DNA of 52,542 bases from Plantago elongata (Eukaryota; Streptophyta; Magnoliopsida; Lamiales; Plantaginaceae): contig JAYMSP010000424.1 in the NCBI GenBank assembly GCA_036897095.1, forward strand, positions 1-52,542, read 5' to 3'. The translations under genes were made by a program, and so were the position numbers. Below are positions 32,826 through 44,766 of the stretch, one piece after another. The notes beneath the pieces are model-generated. The model had not been told where the DNA came from. It did not search any database and saw only the letters and a program-made list of their open reading frames with translations. The stretch's first letter is position 1, and each line of letters opens with the position of its first letter.

Positions 32826-35399
32826 TACGGTGTCGTTTCAGTAATTGGAGGAGATTATCAGGTGATTCGATGAGAATGTGACGATGTTTCATAGTTGGAT
32901 GATGATTGATGATTATAAAGATGGAATTGGGAAATTTAAGCGAGAATGAAGGAGAAGCTGATGAACATGCGAGAACGAGTATGAAATGGGAGAAGAAGAT
33001 CCGCCATTGGTCCACGTGGATTTGAGTTTTTATCTGTTGACGTTTGACCGTTTTGGTATTATATTAGAGTTCTCAAATCTATTGCATGATGGAACCTCCC
33101 AATCCAAAATTTGTTGTTTTTCTTATCCAAAATATAATTATACTAAATTGAAGTTTTTTAGTTTAGGAAAAGTGTATTATAAGCATGAACATCTATAGCT
33201 CCTTCACAGATCATAACTATAAATAGTAATCCACCATTATATCATCTACGAAACATAAAATGCAATTTATTTAAGCATATACTTGAAAGGAGTCAATTTA
33301 TTGAAGATGTATAAAATTATCAGACCAAAATCTCTAAACAAGTGTTACTGACTTGAATATATTTGAAAACAAAGAGTGTCTTTGCTCCGGGTTAGACTCC
33401 GAGACAGTTGCTTTGAGCCAAGATCTCTCTAATTGTTCGTTGTTCTCCTATGATTAAACAATGAAAGAACGGAGGTGTAACCCCGAGTCGGTCACTCCAA
33501 GGTTTCACTTGTTGCTCCAAAGTAACCTTATGTACAATTATCGTGTTTATCACTATCCAAGGTCTTGAGACATGCCATCACCGAGTAAGAGGAAAGATAG
33601 TCTCACCTAGAACACGAAGATCAATTAATTCGTAAGAACAAGATCGAACTAAATGAGCTATGCACTCCGTTGTATTTTTTTGACAAGTTCAATCCAATTC
33701 ACATACTCCTATTTAATAAGTTATCATGCACATTTCAGAGACCCAGATCTAAACCTCCATCTTCTTGATTTTTACATATTTTAGTTTTTATGCATACCTT
33801 AACCTTGTGAAATAACATAAATTATTTATCATACCTTGTGTCATTTGAAATTGTTATGATTAACAAATCTTATCTTCAATGTGTGTTCATATTCATTCAT
33901 AACTTTATCACTTAAATTAAAAATAACCCATAATCACATATAACAAAAAATTCAGAATTCTTTTTAAGAATCAACAAAAGAAACACAAATTCGGAAAAGG
34001 GGGTATAAAAATGAAGATTCGGCTCTTTACAAATTCGTCACTTTCATAATAATTACATCGTAATCGAACAACAGTTTTATAATTTTAAAAACGGATATAG
34101 GAATCAATAGAAACACAACATGTCCAAAACATATATTGCATATAGCAAGAAGAAAATTTGAATAAAAGATAGTGCCTGACCTAGAATTAATGTCGGGGGA
34201 ACCCATTAGGGCAAAATCTTATTTACCAAACATTTATATTTATAATAATTTCTTCCCTAAGACGTTTGAGGGGGCACCACTATATGCCAATAGTCCACCC
34301 GAGGATTATGGTCCGGGTTCAACCACGTATGAATCATGAGATACTTGTTTTCCTTTAATTAAATTATCTTCTCGTTGGCAATAAGTCAATAATGACGGTC
34401 TAGTAATAGTAATATCAAGTTATAAACATGGTAGGAGTGGTAAGCAAGAAGCCCTAGTCAATTTACTTGTTTAATCCATCGTGGAACTTGGTTTTTAGTC
34501 AGCCACACAAGTATTGTAGTATACTAGTATTGTTTTTTACCAAGTCCACTAAACATGTAAACATGATTGGGAACATGGTTTTCGATGGCCACATACCGAC
34601 AAAATTACTGTTTTGTATAATTATTGTAAATGTTTCTTTACTTAATCATTTGAACATGGATTAAAACCCTAGAATTGTCCTCATCAACTGGGATAACCGT
34701 GCTCAATTAAACAGATCTTTGTTAAGAAATATGGTTAGTGTATCTGCTTTATATGTGGTTTGTGTGAATTTTATGTGATATGTGTGATATGTGATATTAT
34801 GATGTACATGAATAGTTAGTTATTGATCGGTTGGTTCTGTGGGGTAAGTCGAAACTATCATTTGCTCAAAAATTCATGATAAACTTAAATCATCTTTGAA
34901 TACATATTAAGTTAGACTATGATATGGGGTAAAAGCGGCTAAGTGTTTAGGCTAAGAAAGATTATTACTAATCCGATTGCAAGGACCAAAGCAACGCTCC
35001 TCGAAAATGAGACCTGCATGGGAAAGTGGTGTGTTAGACCCTTTAAGACCGGTATGCCTAAGACAAACTGGTACGGCACGAATTAGCGTGTAATCGGATG
35101 TAAGTGATCCGAGTAGATGTAGAGAGCAGTATATTAGTGATAGTTGACTTACTTAATTAGGAGTAAATACCCATGTATTTATATTAGAATCTCCAGGAGA
35201 CCGGCCTTCGACCGTTCTCACATGTTGGTCGGGTTATCCCTGAGCTAACACGTGTCAGGCCGTGATCAGGTGAGACTCCGGGACTGTGCGACTGGTCGGC
35301 TATTAGAGCCTTGATGGTCGGCTCCCTGGTTTAGCCTTGCTATTTTACATCTTGGATATTGATAAGTCAATATGGTCGGACCTGTTTGGGTAGGGTCGG
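32826..35399. other. Intergenic region upstream of the sugar transporter
   Basis: The transporter promoter should lie in the first few hundred bases; no certain TATA box is seen. The remainder is AT-rich with no credible gene, RNA or complete transposon. Confidence 0.4.
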
Positions 35400-37581
35400 T
35401 CCGAACGTAAAGGAGTTTGTGATGTTGCTACCATCATCGTTCTTGGTTGGCCCTAAGAGAGCCTGCTAGGAATGTTCGGCTCCTTGGTCAGAAGTGATAA
35501 CATGACTTATCACGACCTTAGTTATCGCGCTCTGTCGCGATCCAGTCTTAATAGGCGGATTGGGAATAGATGACTCATTTGTATATATCATAAGTCCCTA
35601 TAGTTCCCGAGTATCTTTGTAGAAGATAGTTGAGGAATTCTAAAATCTTGTGCCCTCTCAGACGCGTCAATGGCTATGAGCCGAATAGGAATGTTCACGG
35701 GCTGCACAGTTATGGCAGTTCATTTATGATGAGGGGGACCACTTTACTCCTTTCGTCCTTCTATAAATAGGTGGATCTAGAGTGTCATTTTCACTCATCC
35801 CTGCTGGAGCTTCTCTTCGGTTTCCTCCTTATAAAGTGAAGTGCCCCTTAGAGGGTAGTGCGGGGAGCTTGGAAGTTAGCACCGTTGGGTCTATATTCTC
35901 TGTTGGTCTAGGCCCAGTCATCTGGTAGCAGACGACCCGAGGAAAGCTCTTCCTCCTTCGTGAGTGAGCTTTCCCTCGGCCGTCTGTTACTGGGTCGGCC
36001 CTATTGGGCCCCTGAGAGCTCTGCGAGAAATTTTAACTGTCGGGGAAAGCCTAGTCGACTTTCTGTTTTCAGTTTTCCTTTTTCTCACAGAGCTCAGGGG
36101 ATCCGATCCACCGTCCGCTCGTGTTCCTCCCAGATTCTTGGTTTCTTAGCTTCTGTTACCTGGCGCTCGTTTATTCGGAGAATAGCTAGCCGAGTATCTT
36201 CTCATAAGCGATCCCAAGTAACAGAAGTTCAGATTGCTAAGAAGGTAAGTTATCCTTGCATACTAACCCGGTGAAGTCGACGTTAGCCAGCTTTATCCGA
36301 CCAACCCAAAGTGCAAAAACATTTATATTTGTAGGCTTGCTGGCGGAGAGGTTGCCATAACCGGAGCACTGTGTGCCTTATGAGTTTTTAGCTTTTGTGG
36401 AGAGCCTATTTTAGTCGGGCTGTCCGATTCCAGATTTTACTCATAAGGTACATCAATATCCCGGTATATCAACTTGTGGTTGTTGGCCTCTTCATTAACA
36501 TATGTATAAGTCCCTCCAGTTTTCGAGTATCTTTGTAGAAGATAGTCGAAAATTTATATACTGGGGTCTTTATCCTTGATGTTCGAATACTCGTTGTTGG
36601 GCTCCAATACTTTGTCGAGAAATAGGCCCAATGGAGGCCCAATTATGGAATGCGTTTTATTCGCCCCACGTAGTCCATTCTTGTTGATTTTCTTCCCCTT
36701 TAAATAAACATTGAATGTTTATGTTGTTGCCTCATATTCTTTTCAACAGGTCGTAGTGGTCGGACTAGGAGGATGCGAGGAGTGCCCAGATAAATCTTTG
36801 GTTCGTGCACTCACGTTTTGCCTGGTCCCGCATTACCCGAGGGAGGTCTAGATGGCAGGAGTTGTCTCTATGTTGCTATTATCTGGATCTCCTTTTGGGT
36901 AGAGCGGATCCAAGGCTTTCAGCCTAGTGCCCCTTCTCCTGTGGTAAGCTTCCTTCTCTCTCTCGGTTTGGTATTAAGTTAACCTAGTCCAGTATTATTT
37001 CAAAGTGAAACCCGGTTTTGCCCGACGACGAAGTGGGAAAACTCCTGTTGCACTTCAGTCGAGAGAAAACGTTTGGCAAACGTCCGAGCATAATGAGGCT
37101 TTTCTCGTGATGCCTGAGGCTCTCCGTCGTTAAATCTAGATGGTGGGGTGGGCTTGTTTAGTTAGGGCCGACCATCCCCATCTTCATTCGGCGCGGAGAT
37201 CCTCGGACATCGTGAGGGTTACTACGCTATCTCAATTATGGGCCAGATGTTTGAAACGATGGTCCAATTGGGTTACAAAGGCCCAATTAGCTAGAATCCC
37301 AGATTTTCAAAGTTGAAGGGTCGTTCACTTTATCTGCAGTAGTTGTATTTTCAAGCGCCTGAGAATTTCTACCCGACTAGCTTCCTTCAATCCGAACGTA
37401 AAGGAGTCCATGATGTTGCTACCATCATCGTTCTTGGTCGGCCCTAAGAGAGCCTATTAGGAATGTTCATCTCCTGGGTCATAAGGGATAACATGATTTA
37501 TCACGTCCTTATTTATCGCGCTTTGCCGCAATCCCGTGTTAATAGACGGGTTGAAAAGAGAGGACCCATTTGTATATATCA
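35400..37581. repeat. GC-richer LTR-like repeat block with 191-bp direct repeats
   Basis: Segment 35400-35590 recurs at 37391-37581 with the same length and high similarity (both begin TCCGAACGTAAAGGAG and end TTGTATATATCA). The sequence following the first copy (ATAAGTCCCT..TCGA, 35590-35633) recurs at 36506-36549. A TATAAATA at 35762-35769 and a CT-rich leader suggest a retroelement promoter. No gag or pol is recognisable. Best read as scrambled LTRs of a non-autonomous retrotransposon. Confidence 0.55.
35929..35986. repeat. Hairpin of about 21-bp arms
   Basis: CAGACGACCCGAGGAAAGCTC (21 bases, 35929-35949) pairs with 35966-35986 ending CCTCGGCCGTCTG, about 19 of 21 positions, with a 16-base loop. 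It lies within the LTR-like block. Confidence 0.65.
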
Positions 37582-37927
37582 GACTATTATCTCATAAAAT
37601 GTCTTGTCAGGTGAATTATCCAACATATATTTAATTTTCAAGATTCTCTCATAAGTAATATAGAATGTTCTAATAATATTATTAAAGCATAAAATACGAT
37701 TTTAATTTGCCAAAATGATTTAACAAAATTATCATGTTTTAAACCGGCCAAAGTAAAAGTTGCATAGCCTTAATATTTTGCTGGTAATCTTAGTAAACGA
37801 GTGAGTCTAACATGTTGGAAACTAACATTTTGTAAAGCGTGCATATCCATTTGTAAAATGGTAGCATGTCGCTAACTGCGTAAAGTTAGTAAAATTTGTC
37901 TATGACCTTAGAAAAAGATTAGTCGAC

Positions 37928-38022
37928 AATGAAGTGCAACTCAGTTCGTAAGTCGCTTCCCCTCTAATTAATAGATCGGGAGTTCGAGTCACCATTTAAT
38001 TGTTTAAAAAAGAAAAAAAAAC
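37928..38022 (+). mobile_element. Short tRNA-derived SINE (second copy type)
   Basis: GAAGTGCAACTCAGTTCGTA (box A region), GGGAGTTCGAGTC (box B region) and an A-rich end parallel the SINE at 4517-4608 in order and spacing. The target duplication is not clear. Confidence 0.6.
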
Positions 38023-39331
38023 ATTGATGAGTCGGACTAAACACATAGTTGTATGTTTCAATGTGCTAAAATTAGTATAAAAGAGCAAAGAAATCGAAAA
38101 TCAAGCCACTTTAAAAACGATTCAGACACAAAAACATGATTATGTTGGCAATATCCTCCAAGTGTAGTTTATATCTTAGCATGCTTCCGTCGTAAAACAG
38201 AGTAGGCCGCTGCCTAATCCGAAGGGTAGCAATTTTCACAAAAATGCGATGTATCTTAGCTTTCCGTGAATGACTAGTTACATCCCTTTAAAGTGTATGA
38301 GTGTGTTGCATTCGATTTGTGACTGACTGACTGTTGAACGAAGAGTTTCAACACTTTTCAAAGGATTGTTAAGTAATAAGTAAAAGTATGTGATGAAATT
38401 CACTTTCACATTTTTCTATTTCTAACAGCTCTCACTTAAAGTTATCTTTGTACTCGCTAACTAAATCGATGAAAGTTTTATCACCAGAAACGTTTGCTAC
38501 AACATAAAAACCATAGCATGCGATAATCCTTTATAAGGAGTGACATTAAATTGTCGTCTCTCCATGATTTAGATTATTCAAAAATTCTAGTTGTTTGTTC
38601 ATCTTCACATCCTCAATTAATTTGTCCTACTTTGGATCAAGTCCCTACACAATGTTTTAATATACCATACCGATATTAATGATATTTTCAAATCTGTTTA
38701 ATTATATGCTCGTATTCAAAATAAAGTAGTACTATAAGCTAGCAATGGTAATTAACAAGTAAATAAAGACGTTAATTTGGTGGAGTAGTGCGTACTATTT
38801 GGAGAGAATTTGTAACACATACACGCACTATCTAATTTAAATTTGAAACGTTGAAGAGGAGCCGATCATGGTAATTGAGAAGATCTGACACACCAATAGG
38901 ACCATTATGCTCTGCTAGCTGCTTGGCAATATTACGAACCATCATAATCGCCCTAGCTTTATTTATTCTCTACTCCACACCAACTTTTCTCTTTGCTTTC
39001 TCCTTTCGGGGTGCGAATTTATTCAAATTTACTTGGATTTCATCACGTATTGTGTAATGTACCATAAAATTAAAAATTGCTTTTGAAGATTATTTATACC
39101 AACAAACTAAATCTTCTATTTTAACAACTAAATATATTCAGGCTATTTTTAACAGTCCTAGGACAAAGTTCATTCATCTTTTTTTAGATATTTTTTTAAA
39201 TAAAATAAAATTAGTTGATAAGATAAATGGTGAGTGAAAGTACAATTGTTATTATTTTTTAATATTTAATATTATAGTGAACGGGAAGACTTTGCACAAT
39301 AAAATTGGAACCTTTCTTTAAGACTTTAATT

Positions 39332-39362
<31 letters not shown>
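39332..39362. repeat. (TG)n(TA)n compound microsatellite
   Basis: About eight TG units followed directly by about seven TA units. Confidence 0.9.
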
Positions 39363-41639
39363 TTTAAAGTTAATCTAGATCATCAATTTAGAATTGGTAT
39401 ATATTAGTTCGTGGGGTAACAAAAATTAGCTAGAAAGTATTCACATCTCGGCTTAAATAAGGTTGATATGAAATTATGAATGCATCCGGAAGGTAGGAAG
39501 TGAAATTGACTTGGATAGGTATTTCACTTGGGTGAAATAAATTCTACGGATCCTCCACGACATACCATTTTAGGGGATTGTCCTTCCTACAAACAACAAC
39601 CATAGGTATTGGTGTTACATCACATGAAGCTTGGTCAAGTTAGACGAAATGTTCCATCATTAGGAGAAAACCCCGCCACCTTTGTACCTTCAGTCCTTCG
39701 CTAGAAAATGACTTGAAGGAGACTAAATAAACAATTCTACTTTTCTCCCTTCTCTCTTTACGTCTCAGACCGTTGCTTAATATCGTGTTCTCTTTTAAAT
39801 TGAATAGAGTATTTTATTCGAGTTCAACTTAAGGTGTAATGAGCCGGCTCGAATCGTTAATAAAATGATCTCATTTTTAGATCTTGAACTCCAGTCACAG
39901 TAAGTAGACTAGAGCTCAACTCATTTGGTTCAAATTTTTATCTGAGTTCGAGCCGAGTTTAAGATCGTTACTTAAAAAATGAATATAATGAAATTTTTTG
40001 ACCGATACTTAACGAGCCTTATCAAAATTAGTCGAGTGTCAATACGGTACTCGACTCGATAACAAAACGAGCCACAATTCAAGCTCGAGCTCCACTCGAA
40101 TACCTTATTGAAAGAGTCGGATTTTGACAACGCTCAAGTCTTGTAGAAGCTCTACTTAGATCCGCAAGGATCTACACATTTAACATATTTACTTTGATCT
40201 TAAGGTGGTGCGATCATTGATCTTACCTCCTCAATATATTTGTGGGTCCCCACTAATTCACCTATGAACACAAAATTGATAAAATGAATTAAGAATTGGG
40301 ATTTTACCACTTCCACATTACTAACATATACTATATTTATTTATATACGACTTACACACAATAACTTTTAATGTCGATTAAGCTAACTATATATGGTACA
40401 TTTTTAATATTTACACTTTTACACACTAAGAACTAAGAATTAATGTGAATATGTGATGATGAATGTGAACAAAATCATGACTCATTTGATGGTATACACA
40501 CCAATATAATCTTGTAGGCGAGCTACTTTTTTATCAATTACATGACAAATCATACATGGAAGATTAAGTCGTGTCTAATCGCACATTTCTCTTCTCTCTT
40601 TTGTTTCTATGTCACTTTTTGGTTGTTTTTTCATGGTTTGATTTATTTTAGGTTTGACAGAGTGGTACATTTACATTAATAGTACTGTTAATGTTAATAA
40701 TAGAGGAGAAGCAGAAGGACCATGAATACGATCTGATCGATGTTATCTTAGAGTGAGAAGAGCAATAATGAAGGTAATGGACCAATTTGTTGCAGGCTGT
40801 GTAAGATAACCAACATGAACTTGTCGGTTGTTGCGTCAAGTTAATCTCCCCGTGTCCTCGCACCCTTCTTGTAACACCTATAGTCTCTTCTTATGCATGT
40901 TGTAACTTTCTTAACTTTAACGGTAAAATGTAAATTCTTCTTAAAAATTAAAAACCCCACATCATTTTAGTGTACACTTGATGTGTGTTTGAGGTGGAAC
41001 ATCCGAACATGTATGATTTCTTTTTTAAGTTTCGGACATAATGGTCTCTAGATTAGGTGTTGTGAGACATGTCGTCGCCCAATTTCCTCTACTTGTAACT
41101 TTCAGTTCAAAACTTATAATAAATATTGTTTTAGTTTACAACTTTTAACATTTAACAGTTTTAATCCGACTTCCAAACTTATTAGACTTGTAGTCGAAGT
41201 CATGCCATGCATAGTCAATACCAGATCACATAGCCATGTGTCATTATTTGGTCGTTTAAAAGTGAAGTCGTTAGACTGTAAATTTTAACTCATTAAATTA
41301 AAAATGTTGATAGTAGAAAGGTAAGTAGCAATATTTTCAAATTTTGTGGCTAATTTTATACACAAATTTGTTGACTTTCCAATTTGTAAGTTTAATATGT
41401 AGGTCAATTGGGCATATGCATGAACACTGGAAATATTATGTCATATAAAGTCCTATTATATTTTGAGAGTACAAAGAGCCCTCTAATTTTTAACACACAT
41501 TTTTTATTTTTATATAATGCCCAGTGTTTTAGTTTTTGACATATATGTTCTATTTTTTTAACAATGTTTTTAAAATTTATTATTGAACATGAAATATAGC
41601 ATTACAATTACAATTGTTGAACAAGACCAATTTATCAAT

Positions 41640-41760
41640 CGATTCTAGGTGCAAATCACCACCAATCTCTATTCAGAAAATATAATCACCCCATTTCGGA
41701 GAATCGAACCCGTGACCTCATGGTTAGGGGTGTCTCAGCTTGCCACTCGGCTACAAACGC
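41640..41760 (-). mobile_element. tRNA-related SINE on the minus strand
   Basis: On the minus strand, TAGCCGAGTGGCAAGC (box A type, 41738-41753) and GGGTTCGATTC (box B, 41701-41711) have the order and spacing of a Leu/Ser-tRNA-like pol III promoter. The rest cannot fold as a tRNA, so it is a SINE rather than a tRNA gene. It resembles the Au-SINE class; ends are approximate. Confidence 0.6.
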
Positions 41761-41976
41761 TATTTTTTTTAACAATATTTATCTAGTTTTTCATATTATA
41801 TATTTTTGTTGTGTATTTGTGTTGAACTGTCTAATTTTTAATATGTATTGTCTAGTTTTTACAACATGTTATCTTGTTGTGTAACTATATTGTCTAGTTC
41901 TGAAAATGGTATTGTTTACTTTATTACTTGTACAAAAATTTCATTCGGTGTAATATAATGTCTACGCTACAAGAAT

Positions 41977-42081
41977 CGTTGGGAATAGCGACGAAAACTA
42001 TTCGTTGCTATTCCCAACGACGAATCGGTTTGTCTAGCAACGGACGAGCGACGAATTGAGCATTTACGCTCTATTCGTCGC
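41977..42081. repeat. Two consecutive subterminal hairpins
   Basis: Hairpin 1: perfect arms CGTTGGGAATAGC (41977-41989) and GCTATTCCCAACG (42007-42019), extended inwards by six more pairs with one mismatch around a 5-base loop. Hairpin 2: GCGACGAAT (42048-42056) and ATTCGTCGC (42073-42081), with an inner GAGC/GCTC. Both contain GCGACGAA-type units. Confidence 0.85.
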
Positions 42082-42181
42082 ACTATCTTCGCCAGTTCAT
42101 CATTATTTAGCGAGTAAGTAATTTTTTCTTTAATGAGAGAAACTAAGTTTAACTTAATAATAATTTGATACATTACCACAG

Positions 42182-42920
42182 AGAGTTTAAAGAGTGTTCT
42201 CTTGAGACGAATCCAATACTAGTAGATGATGAGATCGAAGACCAGCTTGACGAGGCGTTGCATGTACAATTTTCACCTTGGTACAAAGCGTATGTTTGAA
42301 GACCCTGTTAACAATGTCAAATGTGATTACATAAAAGCTCTAGGTGAGGGGCCAAACATACAAGTTTCTACATTCTCCTCGTACATTGTTAATGGTCTGA
42401 GGTTCCACACGATTAACTCAGATACGACAACGAATTCAGTGGTGTGTGTTAGTGGGAAAGATATGTGTGATATGTTTGATTACTATGGGAGGTTGAAACG
42501 AGTTGTGGTGCTCGAATATCCTGGTTTGCCTTTGAAAAGAACATATATGTTCGATGTTGACTGGTATGATCCTACTCCTATTACTAGTACAAGGAGGAAC
42601 GAGCAATATGAGATGGTTGACATTAATCGTAGGAGGAAGTATGCCAAGTACGAACTATTTATCTTGGCTACTCAAGCACGCCAAGTGATATTCATTGAAT
42701 ATCCAAGCATGAAACGCGATAAGGCAGACTGGTTGGCTGCGATACATATTCGTGCTCGCTCCAGAGTTGAATACATTCAGATTGATGACTCAATCACCAA
42801 CTCATTCCAACAAGATGACGTTGATGAAAAAGCTAGAAAATTCGTGTAGGCTAGGGAAGAGTACATAGAACTAAACAAAAATGTATATGTAGATCTTGCC
42901 AAAGGAGATGATGTCGAAAG
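42182..42920 (+). pseudogene. CACTA transposon protein fragment (DUF4216-like domain)
   Basis: After an AG acceptor-like site at about 42181 an acidic segment (DDEIEDQLDEAL) reads in one frame, and a 1-nt shift near 42285 moves to the frame 42226-42849. That frame has GLRFHTIN, DYYGRLKRVVVLEY, FDVDWYDP and FILATQARQVIFIEYP, the pattern of the DUF4216 region of plant CACTA transposase genes. A TAG at 42847-42849 interrupts it, and a related reading continues to a GT at about 42921. Fragmentary downstream segments (43056-43608), proline/serine-rich, may be later exons. Not a host gene. Confidence 0.7.
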
Positions 42921-43639
42921 TATGCGTATGTTATATGTTTACATTCTCTTAGTTGATGATTATCCAATATTTATGTGATTTAATTCTTATGTTCATTTGA
43001 AAATTCACAATACATTTTCTAACACATTATATGTGTTTCTTCTATTTATTTGCAGATGTTGCGATGTAGGAGGCCGACATACCACCCCCCCTTCTCATGG
43101 AGTGAGTGGATCTTGCACACCATTTTCTGATTCTCACGGTACCTCTGATTCTCCCTTCAAGGAGGGTTCCAGTAGCCAGAGCCATATTGCAGAGACTCCA
43201 CCTAGCTTGAGTCCTGGTCAGACACCTCATGGTGCTGGTGGCCCACGTACTGATTAGGTTAATTCACCCCCTGATGACAACCTTTGAGTACAATGCCATG
43301 TGGAAGAACAAGCCGGTTATGTTCCCCATCAGCAAGGATCAGTAAGCACTATATATGCATTTGTACAATATTTCATTATTGTACTTGTATATACGGATTT
43401 CACATGTTCTAATGGATTATTATTTTGGATCTCACTCGCTCGTAACAGTTTCTGGCTCGATGATGCCCACAGAGCACTCACTCAGGCCTTCCATTCGAGG
43501 ATGGAGTTACCGGGACAGGGCGGGGAGAAGTGGTCACTTCTCTCAAATGGCATGAAGGGGTACTATTTCGATGACCTCAAGGTAAGCTTAAAACATTACA
43601 AGTCTTGAGTTGTTGCTTGTGTGTAATTTTCGTTGATTT

Positions 43640-43763
43640 GTGTGGTATTTTAGCCATTGTACTTGAGTGATATGTTAATCACCATTGTGTTAGTAAATTT
43701 TGGGACAATATGAGTGGTATGTTAGCTACTATATGTGAGTGGTATGTTAGCCACTATACGTTA
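43640..43763. repeat. Four degenerate direct repeats
   Basis: Units of the form GAGTGGTATGTTAGCCACTA occur at about 43665, 43712 and 43737, plus a shorter one at 43641. Possibly subterminal repeats of the CACTA remnant. Confidence 0.6.
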
Positions 43764-44434
43764 CTAATTTTCGAATTGTGAATTTTTGTGTGTTTCGTGT
43801 ATTTTTGCAAATTATATATTATTACATAATAATTGTATAGTGAATTTTTTTGTGAAGTTGTAAAAATATAATAATAATATAAAATTAATATATAATAACG
43901 CAGGGAATTATCACAAATTACGAATGGTGAATTTTCGGGAGAAAAAGAAGTTTTATGGGTGAGTTGCCCCACCCGCAAATCCGCAATGACAAAGAAATCA
44001 CACTTGACCCGACCCAATTAGTGATCGTTGCAGCTGTTCCATAGATTATTATATGAGGAATATCTTAGTCTAGTTTAGTTTGGTGTTGGGAGACACAAAC
44101 ACCAAAAAAGAAAAATCCCTTTCCTCTTTAAATTAAACTAATCATCTCTCTACTCTTTCTCGGTATCTATCTCCGTTTGCTTGATTGAATTGATTAGTTT
44201 AATCCCCCATTTTGATCGAATCAGTGCTGCAAAAAACAACCGGTATCTGCCTCATCTTCATTCGCTACTTATGACGGTGGTCCACGCACTGACCAGAATA
44301 GCTAGCTAGCTGCTAGGTAATTCAATCAATCTATCTTCTCTCTTCTTCTTCTCCTTCCTCTTTGTTAATTTAAAGCTTTGTTTAAGGTATTGAGATCATG
44401 CTGTACAGTGGTCCTTCTTTCTCCATTTAGTTAA

Positions 44435-44456
44435 CAATAATAATAATAATAATAAT
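44435..44456. repeat. (AAT)n microsatellite in the ZF-HD 5' region
   Basis: About seven AAT units; a (CTTT)n run of five to six units follows at 44725-44747, just before the ZF-HD start codon. Confidence 0.9.
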
Positions 44457-44766
44457 TTCCTCCAGATTCTGTCTTTCTTATTCTACTACCTACTTAGTCT
44501 ATTAATCTACTCATTAACACAACATTCATATTAAGCCACGACAAACCCTTCAATTATCCCTCACTTTCCTTCTCCTTCTTCTTGTTTCTCCTCTTTTCAT
44601 TTTGGGAATCTATTTCAGACAAATGGTGGGGTTTTGTTGTGCAGCTCCTCACCCCAAATTAACCCCATGACATTTCTCAATTAGAGATTCTTGTTTAGTT
44701 TGTATAGCTAGCTAGCTACAAGTTTTCTTTCTTTCTTTCTTTCTTTCGTGTAATTTTGTTAGAGAT

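Larger units (their letters stand above)
37582..41639. other. AT-rich gene-free stretch
   Basis: No credible gene. It contains a SINE-like element (37928-38022), a (TG)n(TA)n microsatellite (39332-39362) and a region of GAGCTCGAGCC-type repeats (39840-40110) that looks like a decayed dispersed repeat. Confidence 0.5.
41967..43763 (+). mobile_element. CACTA (En/Spm-like) transposon remnant
   Basis: It starts with a degenerate CACTA-type terminus (CGCTACAAGAATCG, near 41965) followed by two strong hairpins, 41977-42019 and 42048-42081, as in CACTA subterminal regions. A DUF4216-like protein fragment, usual in the second half of CACTA transposase genes, comes next. Repeats at 43640-43763 may be the other subterminal area. 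I found no CACTA-type right end or 3-bp duplication, so the right border is a guess. Confidence 0.55.

Noticed and set aside
35960..36274. 104-aa ORF in the GC-richer block
   Set aside because: No recognisable domain; it overlaps a hairpin and LTR-like repeats and looks like chance coding in a retroelement.
41701..41753. tRNA gene on the minus strand
   Set aside because: Box A and B are present, but acceptor and anticodon arms cannot be formed and 3' sequence is AT-rich; it fits a SINE.
42226..42849. 207-aa ORF as a host gene
   Set aside because: Motifs are those of the DUF4216 part of CACTA transposase genes, upstream frame is shifted, and a stop splits the continuation.
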